32,062 nt of DNA from Acidobacteriota bacterium. Lineage in GTDB: Bacteria; Acidobacteriota; Thermoanaerobaculia; Multivoradales; J023. The stretch covers positions 1 to 32,062 of the forward strand of contig JAJCXO010000123.1 of assembly GCA_029263395.1 (NCBI GenBank). Reading direction: 5' to 3'. The position numbers were made by a program, and so were the translations under genes. The notes under the pieces are model-generated. The model saw nothing but the letters and a program-made list of their open reading frames with translations, ran no database searches and was not told the origin of the DNA. Below, piece by piece: positions 1 to 8,143 of this stretch. Position 1 is the stretch's first letter. Every line of letters begins with the position of its first letter.

Positions 1-258
1 TGCCGACGAAGCGGCCACCGAGCCGGCCTCCGGCGTAGTTGCCGCTGTCTCGAAAAACGGTTGCGCCAAAAAATCACCCGCCTCGCGATCAGCCGCGAGT
101 AACACCTCGACCTGTTGACGCAGCTGGAGATCCGAGCTGCAGGCCTGCTCGACAAAAGCTGCCCGGTCGGCAGCCGGGCGATCGAGGGCAGCGTCGAACA
201 CCGCCTCCGCCCGCGTCCAGTCTTCAGGGCGGATGGGGATCTCCGCTGTTGAGCTCAT
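1..258 (-). CDS. N-terminal part of a probable serine/threonine protein kinase (runs off the left edge)
   Basis: Reading leftward from ATG 258-256, an open frame of 86 codons reaches the window edge without a stop. The N-terminus contains DWTRAEAVFDAAL, then an acidic/Ala-rich helix around DRAAFVEQAC, LRQQVEVLLAAD and GDFL. This helical leader precedes the catalytic domain in many Acidobacteriota and Planctomycetes Ser/Thr kinases that are paired with ECF sigma factors. The start overlaps the last 35 bases of the sigma factor gene, so translational coupling is likely. The kinase catalytic motifs lie outside the window, so the kinase call rests on the leader type and the sigma-factor neighbour. 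Another signalling protein with the same leader remains possible. Confidence 0.7.
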   Translation of the reverse strand, partial: MSSTAEIPIRPEDWTRAEAVFDAALDRPAADRAAFVEQACSSDLQLRQQVEVLLAADREAGDFLAQPFFETAATTPEAGSVAASSA

Positions 259-862
259 GGTAGAGCCAGGCCCTGGCCATACGCCACCGGCGGCTCACCG
301 TGCGGGCCGAACGCCCGAGCACCAATGCGATCTCATCGCTCGACAGGCCAGCAAAATACCGCATCTCGACGATTCTCGCCTGCTCCTCGTCGAACGCTGC
401 CAAGGCCTGGAGAGCCTCGTCCAGCGCCACCAACTCCGAGGCGCGTTCAACCAGCAACTCGGGAGCCTGTTCCAGGGACAAATGACAGATCGCCCCACCG
501 CGTTTGGCATACAGACGACGACGAGCATGATCCACCAGGATACGACGCATCGCTTGCGCCGCAATGCCGAAGAAATGAGCGCGATTTTGCCAACGTACTT
601 GGCGCTGATCGATCAGCCGCAAGTAGGCTTCATGCACCAATTCCGAAGTCTGCAAGGTATGGCTACTACGTTCACGACGCAGGTAGGACGCTGCGAGTTG
701 GTGGAGCTCGTCGTAAATGACTGCCAGCAGCTGCTCGCCGGTGTCGTGTTCACCAGCCTCCCGATCGCCGGTGCTCCATCGCACCAACAGCTCGGTAATT
801 TCGCCGCTAGCAGGCTCAGAGCACGAGTTCACTGGACCCGTACTCTGTCTTGGATCAGACAT
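224..862 (-). CDS. ECF-family RNA polymerase sigma factor (TIGR02999-like)
   Basis: This 212-residue protein should direct RNA polymerase to a stress or signal regulon. Region 2 spans about residues 40-115, with LVHEAYLRLIDQ and the family-typical block NRAHFFGIAAQAMRRILVDH. Region 4 spans about 163-204, with RIVEMRYFAGLSSDEIALVL followed by the recognition helix SARTVSRRWRMARAWL. This layout matches the ECF group common in Acidobacteriota and Planctomycetes, usually encoded beside a Ser/Thr kinase, as here. I chose ATG 862-860 because the frame upstream of it overlaps asnB and has no sigma-like sequence. The asnB stop lies 8 bases upstream, so the three leftward genes may be co-transcribed, although asparagine synthesis has no obvious link to the signalling pair. 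Confidence 0.9.
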   Translation of the reverse strand: MSDPRQSTGPVNSCSEPASGEITELLVRWSTGDREAGEHDTGEQLLAVIYDELHQLAASYLRRERSSHTLQTSELVHEAYLRLIDQRQVRWQNRAHFFGIAAQAMRRILVDHARRRLYAKRGGAICHLSLEQAPELLVERASELVALDEALQALAAFDEEQARIVEMRYFAGLSSDEIALVLGRSARTVSRRWRMARAWLYHELNSGDPHPP

Positions 863-870
863 GCCTACAC

Positions 871-2535
871 TCAGTAGCTTTCCTGATGGACTCCCCGGAT
901 CGCTCGACCGGACGGATCGGCGTTGTCGGCGAAGGACTTTTCCCAAGCGATGGCGGTTGGGGTACTGCAGGCAATCGACGGCCCCTCGGGCACCAACGCC
1001 GCTGCTGGGTCGCCAGGGAAATGCGACTCGAAAATTTGGCGGTAGAAGTAGGCTTCTTTGGTCCGCGGGGTGTTGCGGGGAAAACGATAAGCGGCACGTT
1101 CGAGCTCGCTGTCGGAGACTTTGGCTTCGGCGTGCGCCCGTAGACTGTCGATCCAGGAATAGCCGACACCGTCGGAGAATTGTTCTTTCTGACGCCACAG
1201 GATCTCGTCGGGCAGATAGCCGGTGAAGGCTCGACGCAAGATATCTTTCTCCATGCGGCCATCCACGATCATTTTCTCGCTGGCGTCGAAGCGCATCGCC
1301 ACGTCGAGAAATTCGCGATCGAGAAACGGCACCCGCGCCTCGATGCCCCAAGCTGCCATCGATTTGTTGGCTCGCAAGCAGTCGAATTTGTAGAGCTTGT
1401 CGAGCTTACGGACGGTTTCAGCGTGGAATTCCTCAGCGTTCGGCGCTTTGTGGAAGTAGAGATAACCACCGAAAATTTCGTCCGCACCCTCGCCGGAGAG
1501 CACCATCTTGATACCCATCGCCTTAATCCGGCGGGCCAGCAGGTACATCGGCGTCGAGGCGCGGATGGTGGTGACATCGAAGGTTTCGAGGTGGTAAATG
1601 ACGTCGTGGACGGCGTCGATGCCCTCTTGCACGGTGAAATGCGTCTCATGGTGGATGGTGCCGATGGCGTCGGCGGCTTTACGTGCCGCTGCCAGATCCG
1701 GCGAGCCTTCGAGACCAATGGCAAAAGAATGCAACTGCGGCCACCAAGCCTCGGAGTGGCCGTGATCCTCGACTCGACGACTGGCAAATTTGCGGGCGAT
1801 CGCAGCAACAACCGACGAGTCGAGGCCACCCGACAACAATGTCGCGTAGGGCACGTCACTCATCAATTGCCGCTCGACAGCGTCTTCGAGGGCATCGCGC
1901 AACGCCCGCAGATCGCAGCTCTGCCCCTGCACCGCCGAATAGTCTCGCCATGCGGGTTGGTAATAACGCACCGGCTCGCCAACCTCACTGTCGAGATAGT
2001 GACCGGGAGGAAAGTCCTCGACCGTCTTGCAGACTTCGAGCAGCGCCTTCATCTCCGAGGCGACAAACAGATTGCCGTGCTCGTCGCGCCCGGTGTAGAG
2101 CGGGATCACCCCGATCGGATCACGGGCGATCAGGTAACGATCACGCTCTTCGTCGACCAAGATGAAGGCGAAAATGCCGTTCAGCGCATTGAGGAAGTTG
2201 ACCCCGCGCTCGGCGTAGAGGGCAAGGATCACCTCGCAGTCAGAGTGCGTCTTAGGGGTGAATGGCTGGGTCAGCTCGCGCTCTAGATCTTGGTGATTGT
2301 AAATCTCACCGTTGACTGCCAGGACATGAGAACCAGCGGAGTTGTAGAGCGGTTGAGCGCCGCTATCGACACCGACGATCGCCAGTCGCTCGTGGGCCAC
2401 GATCGCTCGCTCTCCGGAGTGGATACCGCTCCAATCGGGACCGCGATGCCGCTGCCTTCGCGACAGACGCAAAGCCAAGTCCCGCAACTCGCGGGGATCG
2501 GTCTTGAGGTCGAGAATACCGAGTATCGAGCACAT
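871..2535 (-). CDS. asnB: Asparagine synthetase B, glutamine-hydrolysing
   Basis: The protein makes asparagine from aspartate, ATP and glutamine in the cytosol. It is 554 residues, the same length as E. coli AsnB. Cys2 after the initiator Met is the class II glutaminase nucleophile. RLAIVG, NGEIYNH and the following strands form the N-terminal glutaminase domain. The synthetase domain carries the PP-loop SGGLDSS at residues 235-241 and the downstream signature LSGEGADEIFGGYLYFHKAP. RVPFLDREFLD and the tail FYRQIFESHFPG are also typical. Its length and intact glutaminase argue for housekeeping asparagine synthesis rather than a lasso-peptide cyclase. It is divergent from the LanC-like gene, with about 260 bases between their starts. 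Confidence 0.95.
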   Translation of the reverse strand: MCSILGILDLKTDPRELRDLALRLSRRQRHRGPDWSGIHSGERAIVAHERLAIVGVDSGAQPLYNSAGSHVLAVNGEIYNHQDLERELTQPFTPKTHSDCEVILALYAERGVNFLNALNGIFAFILVDEERDRYLIARDPIGVIPLYTGRDEHGNLFVASEMKALLEVCKTVEDFPPGHYLDSEVGEPVRYYQPAWRDYSAVQGQSCDLRALRDALEDAVERQLMSDVPYATLLSGGLDSSVVAAIARKFASRRVEDHGHSEAWWPQLHSFAIGLEGSPDLAAARKAADAIGTIHHETHFTVQEGIDAVHDVIYHLETFDVTTIRASTPMYLLARRIKAMGIKMVLSGEGADEIFGGYLYFHKAPNAEEFHAETVRKLDKLYKFDCLRANKSMAAWGIEARVPFLDREFLDVAMRFDASEKMIVDGRMEKDILRRAFTGYLPDEILWRQKEQFSDGVGYSWIDSLRAHAEAKVSDSELERAAYRFPRNTPRTKEAYFYRQIFESHFPGDPAAALVPEGPSIACSTPTAIAWEKSFADNADPSGRAIRGVHQESY

Positions 2536-2796
2536 GAGTCATTTATATCAACGATCAGGGAAGCGTTCCCCGATTCCCTGCCGGTCATCCTGAGGCTTTC
2601 CTTCGACCGACCCCGACTCGACACTTCGAACAAAGACACAGAAAGGCCCACCACACCACAGACCCGCCCCTCCGAAGCGAGTTTCTGCCGTCTTCTCAGG
2701 CTGACTCAAAGGGCCGCATTCAGCCTTGGCATGTGGCTTGCTCCAAGGGGAGTACGAGAGACAGCAACCCAGTCCGTAGAGAGAGGGGAGAGCTCG

Positions 2797-4782
2797 ATGA
2801 GAAAACAGGACCTGCTCGGTGTCGCCGAAAACATCGGCCAACGGATCGTGAGTCAAGCTCTGTGGGACGGACACACTTGCACCTGGCAGGTGCGGGTTCC
2901 AGCGCCATCACACTTCGATGTCCGCCGCACTGAGGCGGAGGCGGCCAGTGGGGATGTCTACCAAGGCTCAGCGGGCATCGCCTGGTTTCTAGCCCAGTTG
3001 TATCGTGTGACCGGTGATCGCCAGGTTGCCCGCACCGCCCTCGGCGGCATCCGCCACGCGCTGCTACACGCTGCCAAGCAACCGCCCCACAACTTCGCTT
3101 TTCACACCGGTCGCGTCGGCATCGCCTACGTCGCCGCCAACCTCGCCAGTGTGCTGAACAAACCTCGACTCCGGGACGCAGCGCTGGCGATTCTGGAACC
3201 GATGAAGAGCCAGGAGCAGCATGATCAGGGGATCGATGTTCTCACCGGGGCGGCGGGCGCCGTGCCGGCGTTGCTCGAGCTCAGCCACGACCTCGACGAT
3301 CCTGCCCTGCGGGGGATGGCCTGCGCCCTCGGCGAGCGGCTATTCGAAACCGTACACCGTGAGCCCGGGGGCTGGTCGTGGGACACCTTCGGTCTATCCG
3401 CCGCTCGCCATCTCACCGGTCTCGGCCACGGCGCCTCGGGGATTGCCCTGGCCTTGCTCGAGCTTTATCGCGCCACCGGTCAGGGGGCGTACCGCTTCGC
3501 CGCCGAGATGGCGTTTCTCTACGAACGCCAGCAATTCGACTCAGAGGCCACCAACTGGCCCGACTTTCGTCACCCCGAGCTCAGCGATCTGATCTTTTAC
3601 CATCCCGTCGAAACACCGGCGACCGGCGACCCGAGCTCGATGAGCTTCGCCAACGCCTGGTGTCATGGCGCGCCCGGGATCGGACTTGCGCGGGTGCGGG
3701 CTTTCGAACTCACCGAGCAGACACTTTATCGGCAGGAAGCGGAAGCAGCGTTGGTTTCGACCCTGGACGCATTGGCGTCCGACCACCACGACTTCACGCT
3801 CTGCCATGGCCTCGGCGGTCGCTGTGAACTGCCGCTTTATGCCGCTGAGGTCTTTCACGATCGCCGGTTGATGCAACATTGCCATGCCTGTGCCGAGCGG
3901 GGCTGGGAAACCTACGAGCAGACTGCAACCCCGTGGCCCTGTGGCACCATGGACGGCGCCTCAGATCCCAGTCTGATGCTCGGCGAAGCCGGAATCGGCA
4001 CCTTCTACTTGCGTCTCTACAGCGACGAGACGCCTTCGATTCTGATGTTACGACCGTTCGCGGAACCACGTGAACAAATGCCAGAAGACGAAGGTTTTGC
4101 CGATCTCGCAGCGTTGGCGGCCCAAGAGTCTTTTGGCAAAACCCTACGATCTCTCGACGCCCTCGGCCATTGGCCGGTGGTGGTGTCGCCGGCGGCCCAC
4201 AACACTGGACCGCTCACCGAATCCCCAGCTCAGAGCACCTACGAGAAACTGCGCCGATTCCTGCGCACGCAACGCGGCGAGCGCAAAACGATGATGGAAG
4301 ACGCCTTCCGTCGTGAACGCATCGCCTACGAGCTGACTCTCACACCGAGCGATTTCACAGCCGAAGCGCTCGCCGGGCTAGCGCGCCCTCAGCCGGAAGA
4401 CATTTGCTGGGAAGAAGTTCTACTCTCCTGGAGCGAAGGCGCCGAGCTGGTGACCAACCGCTGGGATTGGAACAGTTGGCTGACCTGGGGGGCCGACGGC
4501 ACCCCGGCAGATGAAGAGGTCTTCGCCATGCTGCTCAAGCGTCACAGCCACGTTTCCACTCAGCAGGTCTCGCCGTTTGCAGCCGCTGTTCTCTCCGCCA
4601 TGGCCCACCCCGTCACCCTCCAAGGACTGACCTCTCGTGTCGCCAGCGTTGTCGCTGACAGCGTAGAGGTCGACCCCGCCAAGCTCTACCATCAGATCGA
4701 GCAGCAGATCCGCGAGCTCTACCGGGCAGGATTCGTCGATATCGTCGAATACGTCCGCGAGCGTCGTGCAACTGCTGGCTGA
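2797..4782 (+). CDS. LanC-like zinc protein with a C-terminal PqqD/RRE-like extension
   Basis: The protein has 661 residues. Residues about 50-410 are a LanC-type barrel: GSAGIAWFLAQLY (58-70), GLGHGASGIALALLELY (208-224), AWCHGAPGIGLARV (287-300), LCHGLGG (335-341) and MLGEAGIGTFYLRLY (394-408). C289 and the C336-H337 pair fit the zinc ligands of lanthionine cyclases. After about residue 470 comes a region unlike LanC. Its end, VSPFAAAVLSAMAHP followed by LTSRVASVV, HQIEQQIRELYRAGFVDI, resembles PqqD-type winged-helix or RiPP recognition domains. No LanM dehydratase or LanB is visible, so the substrate is unknown, and a LanC-like glutathione-type role is possible. I chose ATG 2797, which follows GGGGAG; the longer frame would run into asnB. 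Confidence 0.8.
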   Translation: MRKQDLLGVAENIGQRIVSQALWDGHTCTWQVRVPAPSHFDVRRTEAEAASGDVYQGSAGIAWFLAQLYRVTGDRQVARTALGGIRHALLHAAKQPPHNFAFHTGRVGIAYVAANLASVLNKPRLRDAALAILEPMKSQEQHDQGIDVLTGAAGAVPALLELSHDLDDPALRGMACALGERLFETVHREPGGWSWDTFGLSAARHLTGLGHGASGIALALLELYRATGQGAYRFAAEMAFLYERQQFDSEATNWPDFRHPELSDLIFYHPVETPATGDPSSMSFANAWCHGAPGIGLARVRAFELTEQTLYRQEAEAALVSTLDALASDHHDFTLCHGLGGRCELPLYAAEVFHDRRLMQHCHACAERGWETYEQTATPWPCGTMDGASDPSLMLGEAGIGTFYLRLYSDETPSILMLRPFAEPREQMPEDEGFADLAALAAQESFGKTLRSLDALGHWPVVVSPAAHNTGPLTESPAQSTYEKLRRFLRTQRGERKTMMEDAFRRERIAYELTLTPSDFTAEALAGLARPQPEDICWEEVLLSWSEGAELVTNRWDWNSWLTWGADGTPADEEVFAMLLKRHSHVSTQQVSPFAAAVLSAMAHPVTLQGLTSRVASVVADSVEVDPAKLYHQIEQQIRELYRAGFVDIVEYVRERRATAG

Positions 4783-4932
4783 TCACCGCTATCGAGGCCG
4801 CGAGCGCTTGCGCCGTAGATACCGATCTCGGCGCGAGCGCGCGCGGCCTTCCCGCCATCCCTACCAGGGCGGCCTGTGATGCCATAATCGATGCTGACGT
4901 CATCGATCTCGATCCATCACGAGGAGCCACCC

Positions 4933-5244
4933 ATGCAAAAAAACTACCGCACCCTCCTGCTTGCAACCTTCTTCAGCGGAATCGTCTTCAGTGGCATCGT
5001 CCTGAGCGGCATCGCCGTCGCGTGGTTTCTGCTGGCGTCCCCGCCTCAGGCTCTGGCGCAAGAAAAAGTCGAACAGTCGAAAGACCAGCTGCGCTTTCCA
5101 CCGGAGCTGATCTGGGAGAACCTCGACATGAAAGCCGATGCGGTCTCGATCTCAGTCAGCCCAAACGGCAAAGAACTTTTTGTGGCGGTGATCGATCGGG
5201 TAGAGGGTTTACGAGTCGTCCACATCCCGACGTCTCGCCACTAG
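4933..5244 (+). CDS. Small exported or membrane-anchored protein, function unknown
   Basis: This is a 103-residue protein. The start follows GAGGAG at a normal distance; an upstream in-frame ATG at 4891 lacks this. Residues 1-40 form a long hydrophobic signal or anchor containing a threefold near-repeat, FSGIV-FSGIV-LSGIA, then AVAWFLLASPPQALAQ, which could be cleaved after the second Ala-Gln. The mature part is charged and includes VSISVSPNGKELFVAVIDR, which looks like a single beta-propeller blade (YVTN/WD-like). A single blade is too short to fold as a propeller, so this may be the 5' remnant of a longer gene. It could instead be a genuine small secreted protein or peptide substrate of its neighbours. 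Confidence 0.55.
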   Translation: MQKNYRTLLLATFFSGIVFSGIVLSGIAVAWFLLASPPQALAQEKVEQSKDQLRFPPELIWENLDMKADAVSISVSPNGKELFVAVIDRVEGLRVVHIPTSRH

Positions 5245-5308
5245 GTTTTCGTCGACCGGGTGGAACAACCTTGGCGTCTAGTGCGTAGGGCTGGAGGTGA
5301 GTCATGTT

Positions 5309-6631
5309 ATGCACGCCACCACCCTTCGATCCGTCGGCTCTTTGGAGAACACAGGCTCCTTAGAGAGCGCTGATCGAACATTCGATCACCGCTTCGATCA
5401 ACTCTGTACCAAGACGGTTGCCCGCTGGTGGCGCACTCCACAACATCTGCCGAACTTCGGGGCGCGCTTCAGTCACTGGCGTCAGTGGCGCAACCAGCGT
5501 CAGACCGATCACTTCGCCGACAGCCTGGAAGCCGAACTCCTGGCCTATCCCATCGATGAGGACACGGCCGCTGAACAACAGGCGTGGCGCGATCGCCTGC
5601 GCGAGCAGCTGCGGCAATTCGGCGGCACCGTGATGGCCCTGCCGGCGGACCAACACGCGGTGATCTTCTCCGATGCCTACTTCGACGCCACCGCACGCTT
5701 CGCCCGTGAAGCCCGCGCCTTCGATCCCGAGCTGCAGATCCACGACCTCTCCCAAGCGCTGCGCAACGTCTGGATCATGCATCTTGGACAACTGCTGCTC
5801 GGTCGCGAGCTAAAGTTCACCCGACCAATTTTTGCCTACAGCCTGCTCTATCCCTACACCGACAACTTCCTCGACGATCCCGAGCTTGGTACAGAGGCCA
5901 AACGTCGCTTCTGCGAACGTCTGGAGCGTCGCCTGGCTGGTGAACGGCTGTTGCCGACGAGCCCCCACGAACGTTCCGTCTTTCGACTCGTCGGCCTGAT
6001 CGAAGAGACCTTGCCGCGCCGGGACTTCGGCGACGTCTACCGCAGCCTGCTCGCCATCCACCAGGCCCAGACCTGCAGTCTGCGGCAAGATGCCGGGGCG
6101 CTCTGCGAAGCTCGTATCCTCGCCCTCAGCGTCGCCAAAGGCGGCGCCTCAGTCCTCGCCGATGGTTATCTGGTAGCTGGCGACCTCAACGCCGAAGAAG
6201 TTGAGCTGTTTTTCACCTATGGCGTCTTCTTACAACTGGCCGACGACCTGCAAGACATCACCGGCGATCTGCACGACGGCCATCAAACGCTGTTCTCGCG
6301 GCAAGCTCTTCGAGGCCCACTCGACGGCCTTACCAACCGTCTCGTTCACTTCCTCGACGATGTACTCGCCAGCGAACGGTTCACCTCGCCGCACTGCCGT
6401 GTGCTCGGCTCGCTGATCCGCAACAGCTGCGTCCAACTCATCGTCCAATCCGCAGCTCACCAGCCACAACATTTCAGTCGTCGCTACCTAAACGTCCTGC
6501 AGGCCCACGCCCTCACCCGCTTCGCCTATCTGCGGCGCAACCACCGCTCCCTGATCCGGCGTTACCGTCTGATCAACGAACGGTTGTCCCGCGGCACGAT
6601 GATGGATTCGCTATTCGAAGCCTTGGGGTGA
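5309..6631 (+). CDS. Class 1 isoprenoid biosynthesis enzyme (prenyl/terpene-synthase fold)
   Basis: A 440-residue, mostly helical, soluble protein. Two Asp-rich motifs sit where trans-prenyltransferases and terpene cyclases bind magnesium-diphosphate: TDNFLDD at residues 184-190 and LQLADDLQDITGD at 308-320. The second is almost identical to the DDxxD-type second motif of polyprenyl synthetases. The first has DN-spaced rather than contiguous acids, so it is not a standard FPP/GGPP synthase. The about 110 residues before the fold are family-specific. A strong Shine-Dalgarno GGAGGTGA sits 8 bases before ATG 5309, so I prefer it to the upstream in-frame GTG 5297. It follows the small exported protein gene on the same strand and ends 10 bases from the convergent vapC. 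The substrate cannot be told from sequence. Confidence 0.7.
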   Translation: MHATTLRSVGSLENTGSLESADRTFDHRFDQLCTKTVARWWRTPQHLPNFGARFSHWRQWRNQRQTDHFADSLEAELLAYPIDEDTAAEQQAWRDRLREQLRQFGGTVMALPADQHAVIFSDAYFDATARFAREARAFDPELQIHDLSQALRNVWIMHLGQLLLGRELKFTRPIFAYSLLYPYTDNFLDDPELGTEAKRRFCERLERRLAGERLLPTSPHERSVFRLVGLIEETLPRRDFGDVYRSLLAIHQAQTCSLRQDAGALCEARILALSVAKGGASVLADGYLVAGDLNAEEVELFFTYGVFLQLADDLQDITGDLHDGHQTLFSRQALRGPLDGLTNRLVHFLDDVLASERFTSPHCRVLGSLIRNSCVQLIVQSAAHQPQHFSRRYLNVLQAHALTRFAYLRRNHRSLIRRYRLINERLSRGTMMDSLFEALG

Positions 6632-6641
6632 GGGTACTGAC

Positions 6642-7058
6642 TCATCGCTGCTCGAAGAGGCTCAACGCTTCTTCAGGCGTCACAGCCGGGACCGGAGAGT
6701 TAACGAAGTCAGACACATTTCGGGTCACGATATGGCGGCAGCCGCCTGCCACAGCAGTACTTGCGACGGCCGCATCTTCGAAATCCTTCAACTCCAAGCT
6801 TCTCGCCTGGACAAAGCTCGCTCGATCCTGGGGCACTATCTCGAGTTTGGACAGCAACCAATCGACAGCTACGTTGGCGTGCTCTAGCCTCCCATGCCGC
6901 CTAACAAAGTAGTGAATCGTCGTCACCGCATGGGATGGCAAGCAACCCACAACGTCTCCCTCCACAACACGACTCAAGACCTTCGCCGACGCAGTGTAGA
7001 AAGGCTCTCTGCGCTGAAGAACGTCCAGTACGACGTTCAGATCCAGCATCCATCGCAT
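6642..7058 (-). CDS. vapC: VapC-type PIN-domain toxin
   Basis: A 138-residue PIN-domain ribonuclease, probably cleaving tRNA or rRNA when freed from its antitoxin. It has the acidic pattern of the family: MLDLNVVLDVLQRREPF near the N-terminus with the first metal-binding Asp, LKDFEDAAVAS in the middle, and HIVTRNVSDF near the end. The antitoxin stop and this ATG share a base (TGATG), so translation is coupled. An in-frame TTG one codon upstream (7061) would make a 4-base overlap instead. Order is antitoxin then toxin, as usual for vapBC. It is convergent with the isoprenoid-synthase gene. Confidence 0.88.
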   Translation of the reverse strand: MRWMLDLNVVLDVLQRREPFYTASAKVLSRVVEGDVVGCLPSHAVTTIHYFVRRHGRLEHANVAVDWLLSKLEIVPQDRASFVQARSLELKDFEDAAVASTAVAGGCRHIVTRNVSDFVNSPVPAVTPEEALSLFEQR

Positions 7059-7288
7059 CAATGCTTAGCGAGGAGGTATTCGTGATACTCCTCCTCGGCA
7101 TCGATATGTAGAGGAACCAGACCGCTGATGCTCTCGACTTCGGGATGAATCTCGCTGTCGTGACCGCGTAGGCGAGATAGTTGCCGATTGACGAGTTCCG
7201 TCAATGATATTTGGTGAGCACGCGCATAACGTTTTGCGAACTCGATATCTGCTTTGGGTAGCCGTATAGTGAGCTTCGCTGTTTCCAT
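7058..7288 (-). CDS. vapB: Ribbon-helix-helix antitoxin of the VapBC module
   Basis: A 76-residue protein. The N-terminal METAKLTIRLPKADIEF followed by AKRYARAHQISLTELVNRQL is a ribbon-helix-helix DNA-binding fold of the DUF6364 kind, giving dimeric operator binding. The acidic C-terminus (HIDAEEEYHEYLLAKH) would be the toxin-neutralising tail. AGGAAGGA lies just before the start codon. Upstream is a perfect 7-bp-arm palindrome overlapping a -10-like box, the expected autoregulatory site. Confidence 0.85.
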   Translation of the reverse strand: METAKLTIRLPKADIEFAKRYARAHQISLTELVNRQLSRLRGHDSEIHPEVESISGLVPLHIDAEEEYHEYLLAKH

Positions 7289-7307
7289 GATTGAAAATCC
7301 TTCCTGA

Positions 7308-7335
7308 GCCGTACAAGTATACCAACCCGTACGGC
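7308..7335 (-). promoter_or_regulatory. Operator/promoter of the vapBC module
   Basis: The 28-bp site has perfect inverted arms GCCGTAC and GTACGGC separated by 14 bases. On the minus strand the spacer contains TATACT, a good -10 box, about 28 bases before the vapB start codon. No clear -35 is visible. A palindrome enclosing the -10 box directly upstream of an RHH antitoxin is what TA autorepression predicts; binding itself is inferred. Confidence 0.65.
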
Positions 7336-7382
7336 AAACGACGCGTTCTCAGCAAGACGAGTTCTTAGAAAACAGCTTTGAA

Positions 7383-8024
7383 TCAGTGCCAAGGCTCCGC
7401 TCGAACCGTCATCGTCTTCATGCCTGGCTTGAATATCAGGGTGTAGATGCGGGCACGGAGTGGTAACTCACCGGTCTCGAGGACGGATTGCAGGGCACTC
7501 AGGGCGAGGGGATGCGCACCCCGGAAGCGACGGTAGGTGGTGGTTTTGCGCGGAAAACGGTCGTGGGTGAGGACAACGTGGCTGCCGGCCGGTGTTGCAC
7601 TCAACTCGACGGTGATGCGGCTCGGTGGATCATCGAGATCGGCGGCTTGGAAGCTCTGCTCGAAACGCCGTGGCGGATCGATGACGAGGATCTCGCCGCC
7701 AGCCAGCAAGCGCTCGAGATCATCGGTCAAGAATCGCCACCGACCACCGGGGACCATCTCGGCTTCGAGCACGGCATCAAAATAGTAAGACCGTGGCTCG
7801 CCGGTTCGGGTCATCGCCTGCCACACGGTTGCGGGTGGCACGGCGGCGTCAAAGGCGCAACGTAATGCCGGACCGTCGGCATCTTCGATCTCGTCGCAAC
7901 CAACGGCTGAACCGGAGAACAACAGCACACTACCCAGCACGACGAGAACCGCCACGAGTAGACCCGCGACAAGCAAGCGCTTCCAGCGCTGCGATTGTGG
8001 TCGAATGGCGCTTGTTTTCCCCAT
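7383..8024 (-). CDS. Membrane-anchored SRPBCC-domain protein
   Basis: The protein has 213 residues. A basic N-terminus (MGKTSAIRPQSQRWKR) precedes one hydrophobic segment at about 17-38, so it is probably an anchored or exported protein. The rest is an SRPBCC/AHSA1-type hydrophobic-pocket domain: FDAAVPPATVWQAMT, SYYFDAVLEAEMVPGGRWRF, GEILVIDPPRRFEQSFQ, and SRITVELSATPAGSHVVLTH, ending in a long helix with LALSALQSVLETGELP. Such domains bind lipids or small hydrophobic ligands, and the ligand here is unknown. The gene is divergent from the subtilase gene and separated by about 120 bases. Confidence 0.75.
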   Translation of the reverse strand: MGKTSAIRPQSQRWKRLLVAGLLVAVLVVLGSVLLFSGSAVGCDEIEDADGPALRCAFDAAVPPATVWQAMTRTGEPRSYYFDAVLEAEMVPGGRWRFLTDDLERLLAGGEILVIDPPRRFEQSFQAADLDDPPSRITVELSATPAGSHVVLTHDRFPRKTTTYRRFRGAHPLALSALQSVLETGELPLRARIYTLIFKPGMKTMTVRAEPWH

Positions 8025-8143
8025 GGTGACAGCAGTCTATCGTCGAAAACCACGACCATGTCTTCGTACCATGGGTTAAAATTGCACCGTGAGTTTACGT
8101 TACGATCACCCCTGGCCCATCTAGCTCTTCAGGAGATCCACAA

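Noticed and set aside
2290-2796. Open frame extending the LanC-like gene leftward into asnB
   Set aside because: It lies antisense to the asnB N-terminus, has no LanC features, and a good Shine-Dalgarno precedes ATG 2797.
871-6631. Lasso-peptide cluster using AsnB as cyclase
   Set aside because: The synthetase has the full-length housekeeping form with an intact glutaminase Cys2, no lasso B-type protease is present, and the gene is divergent from the LanC-like gene.
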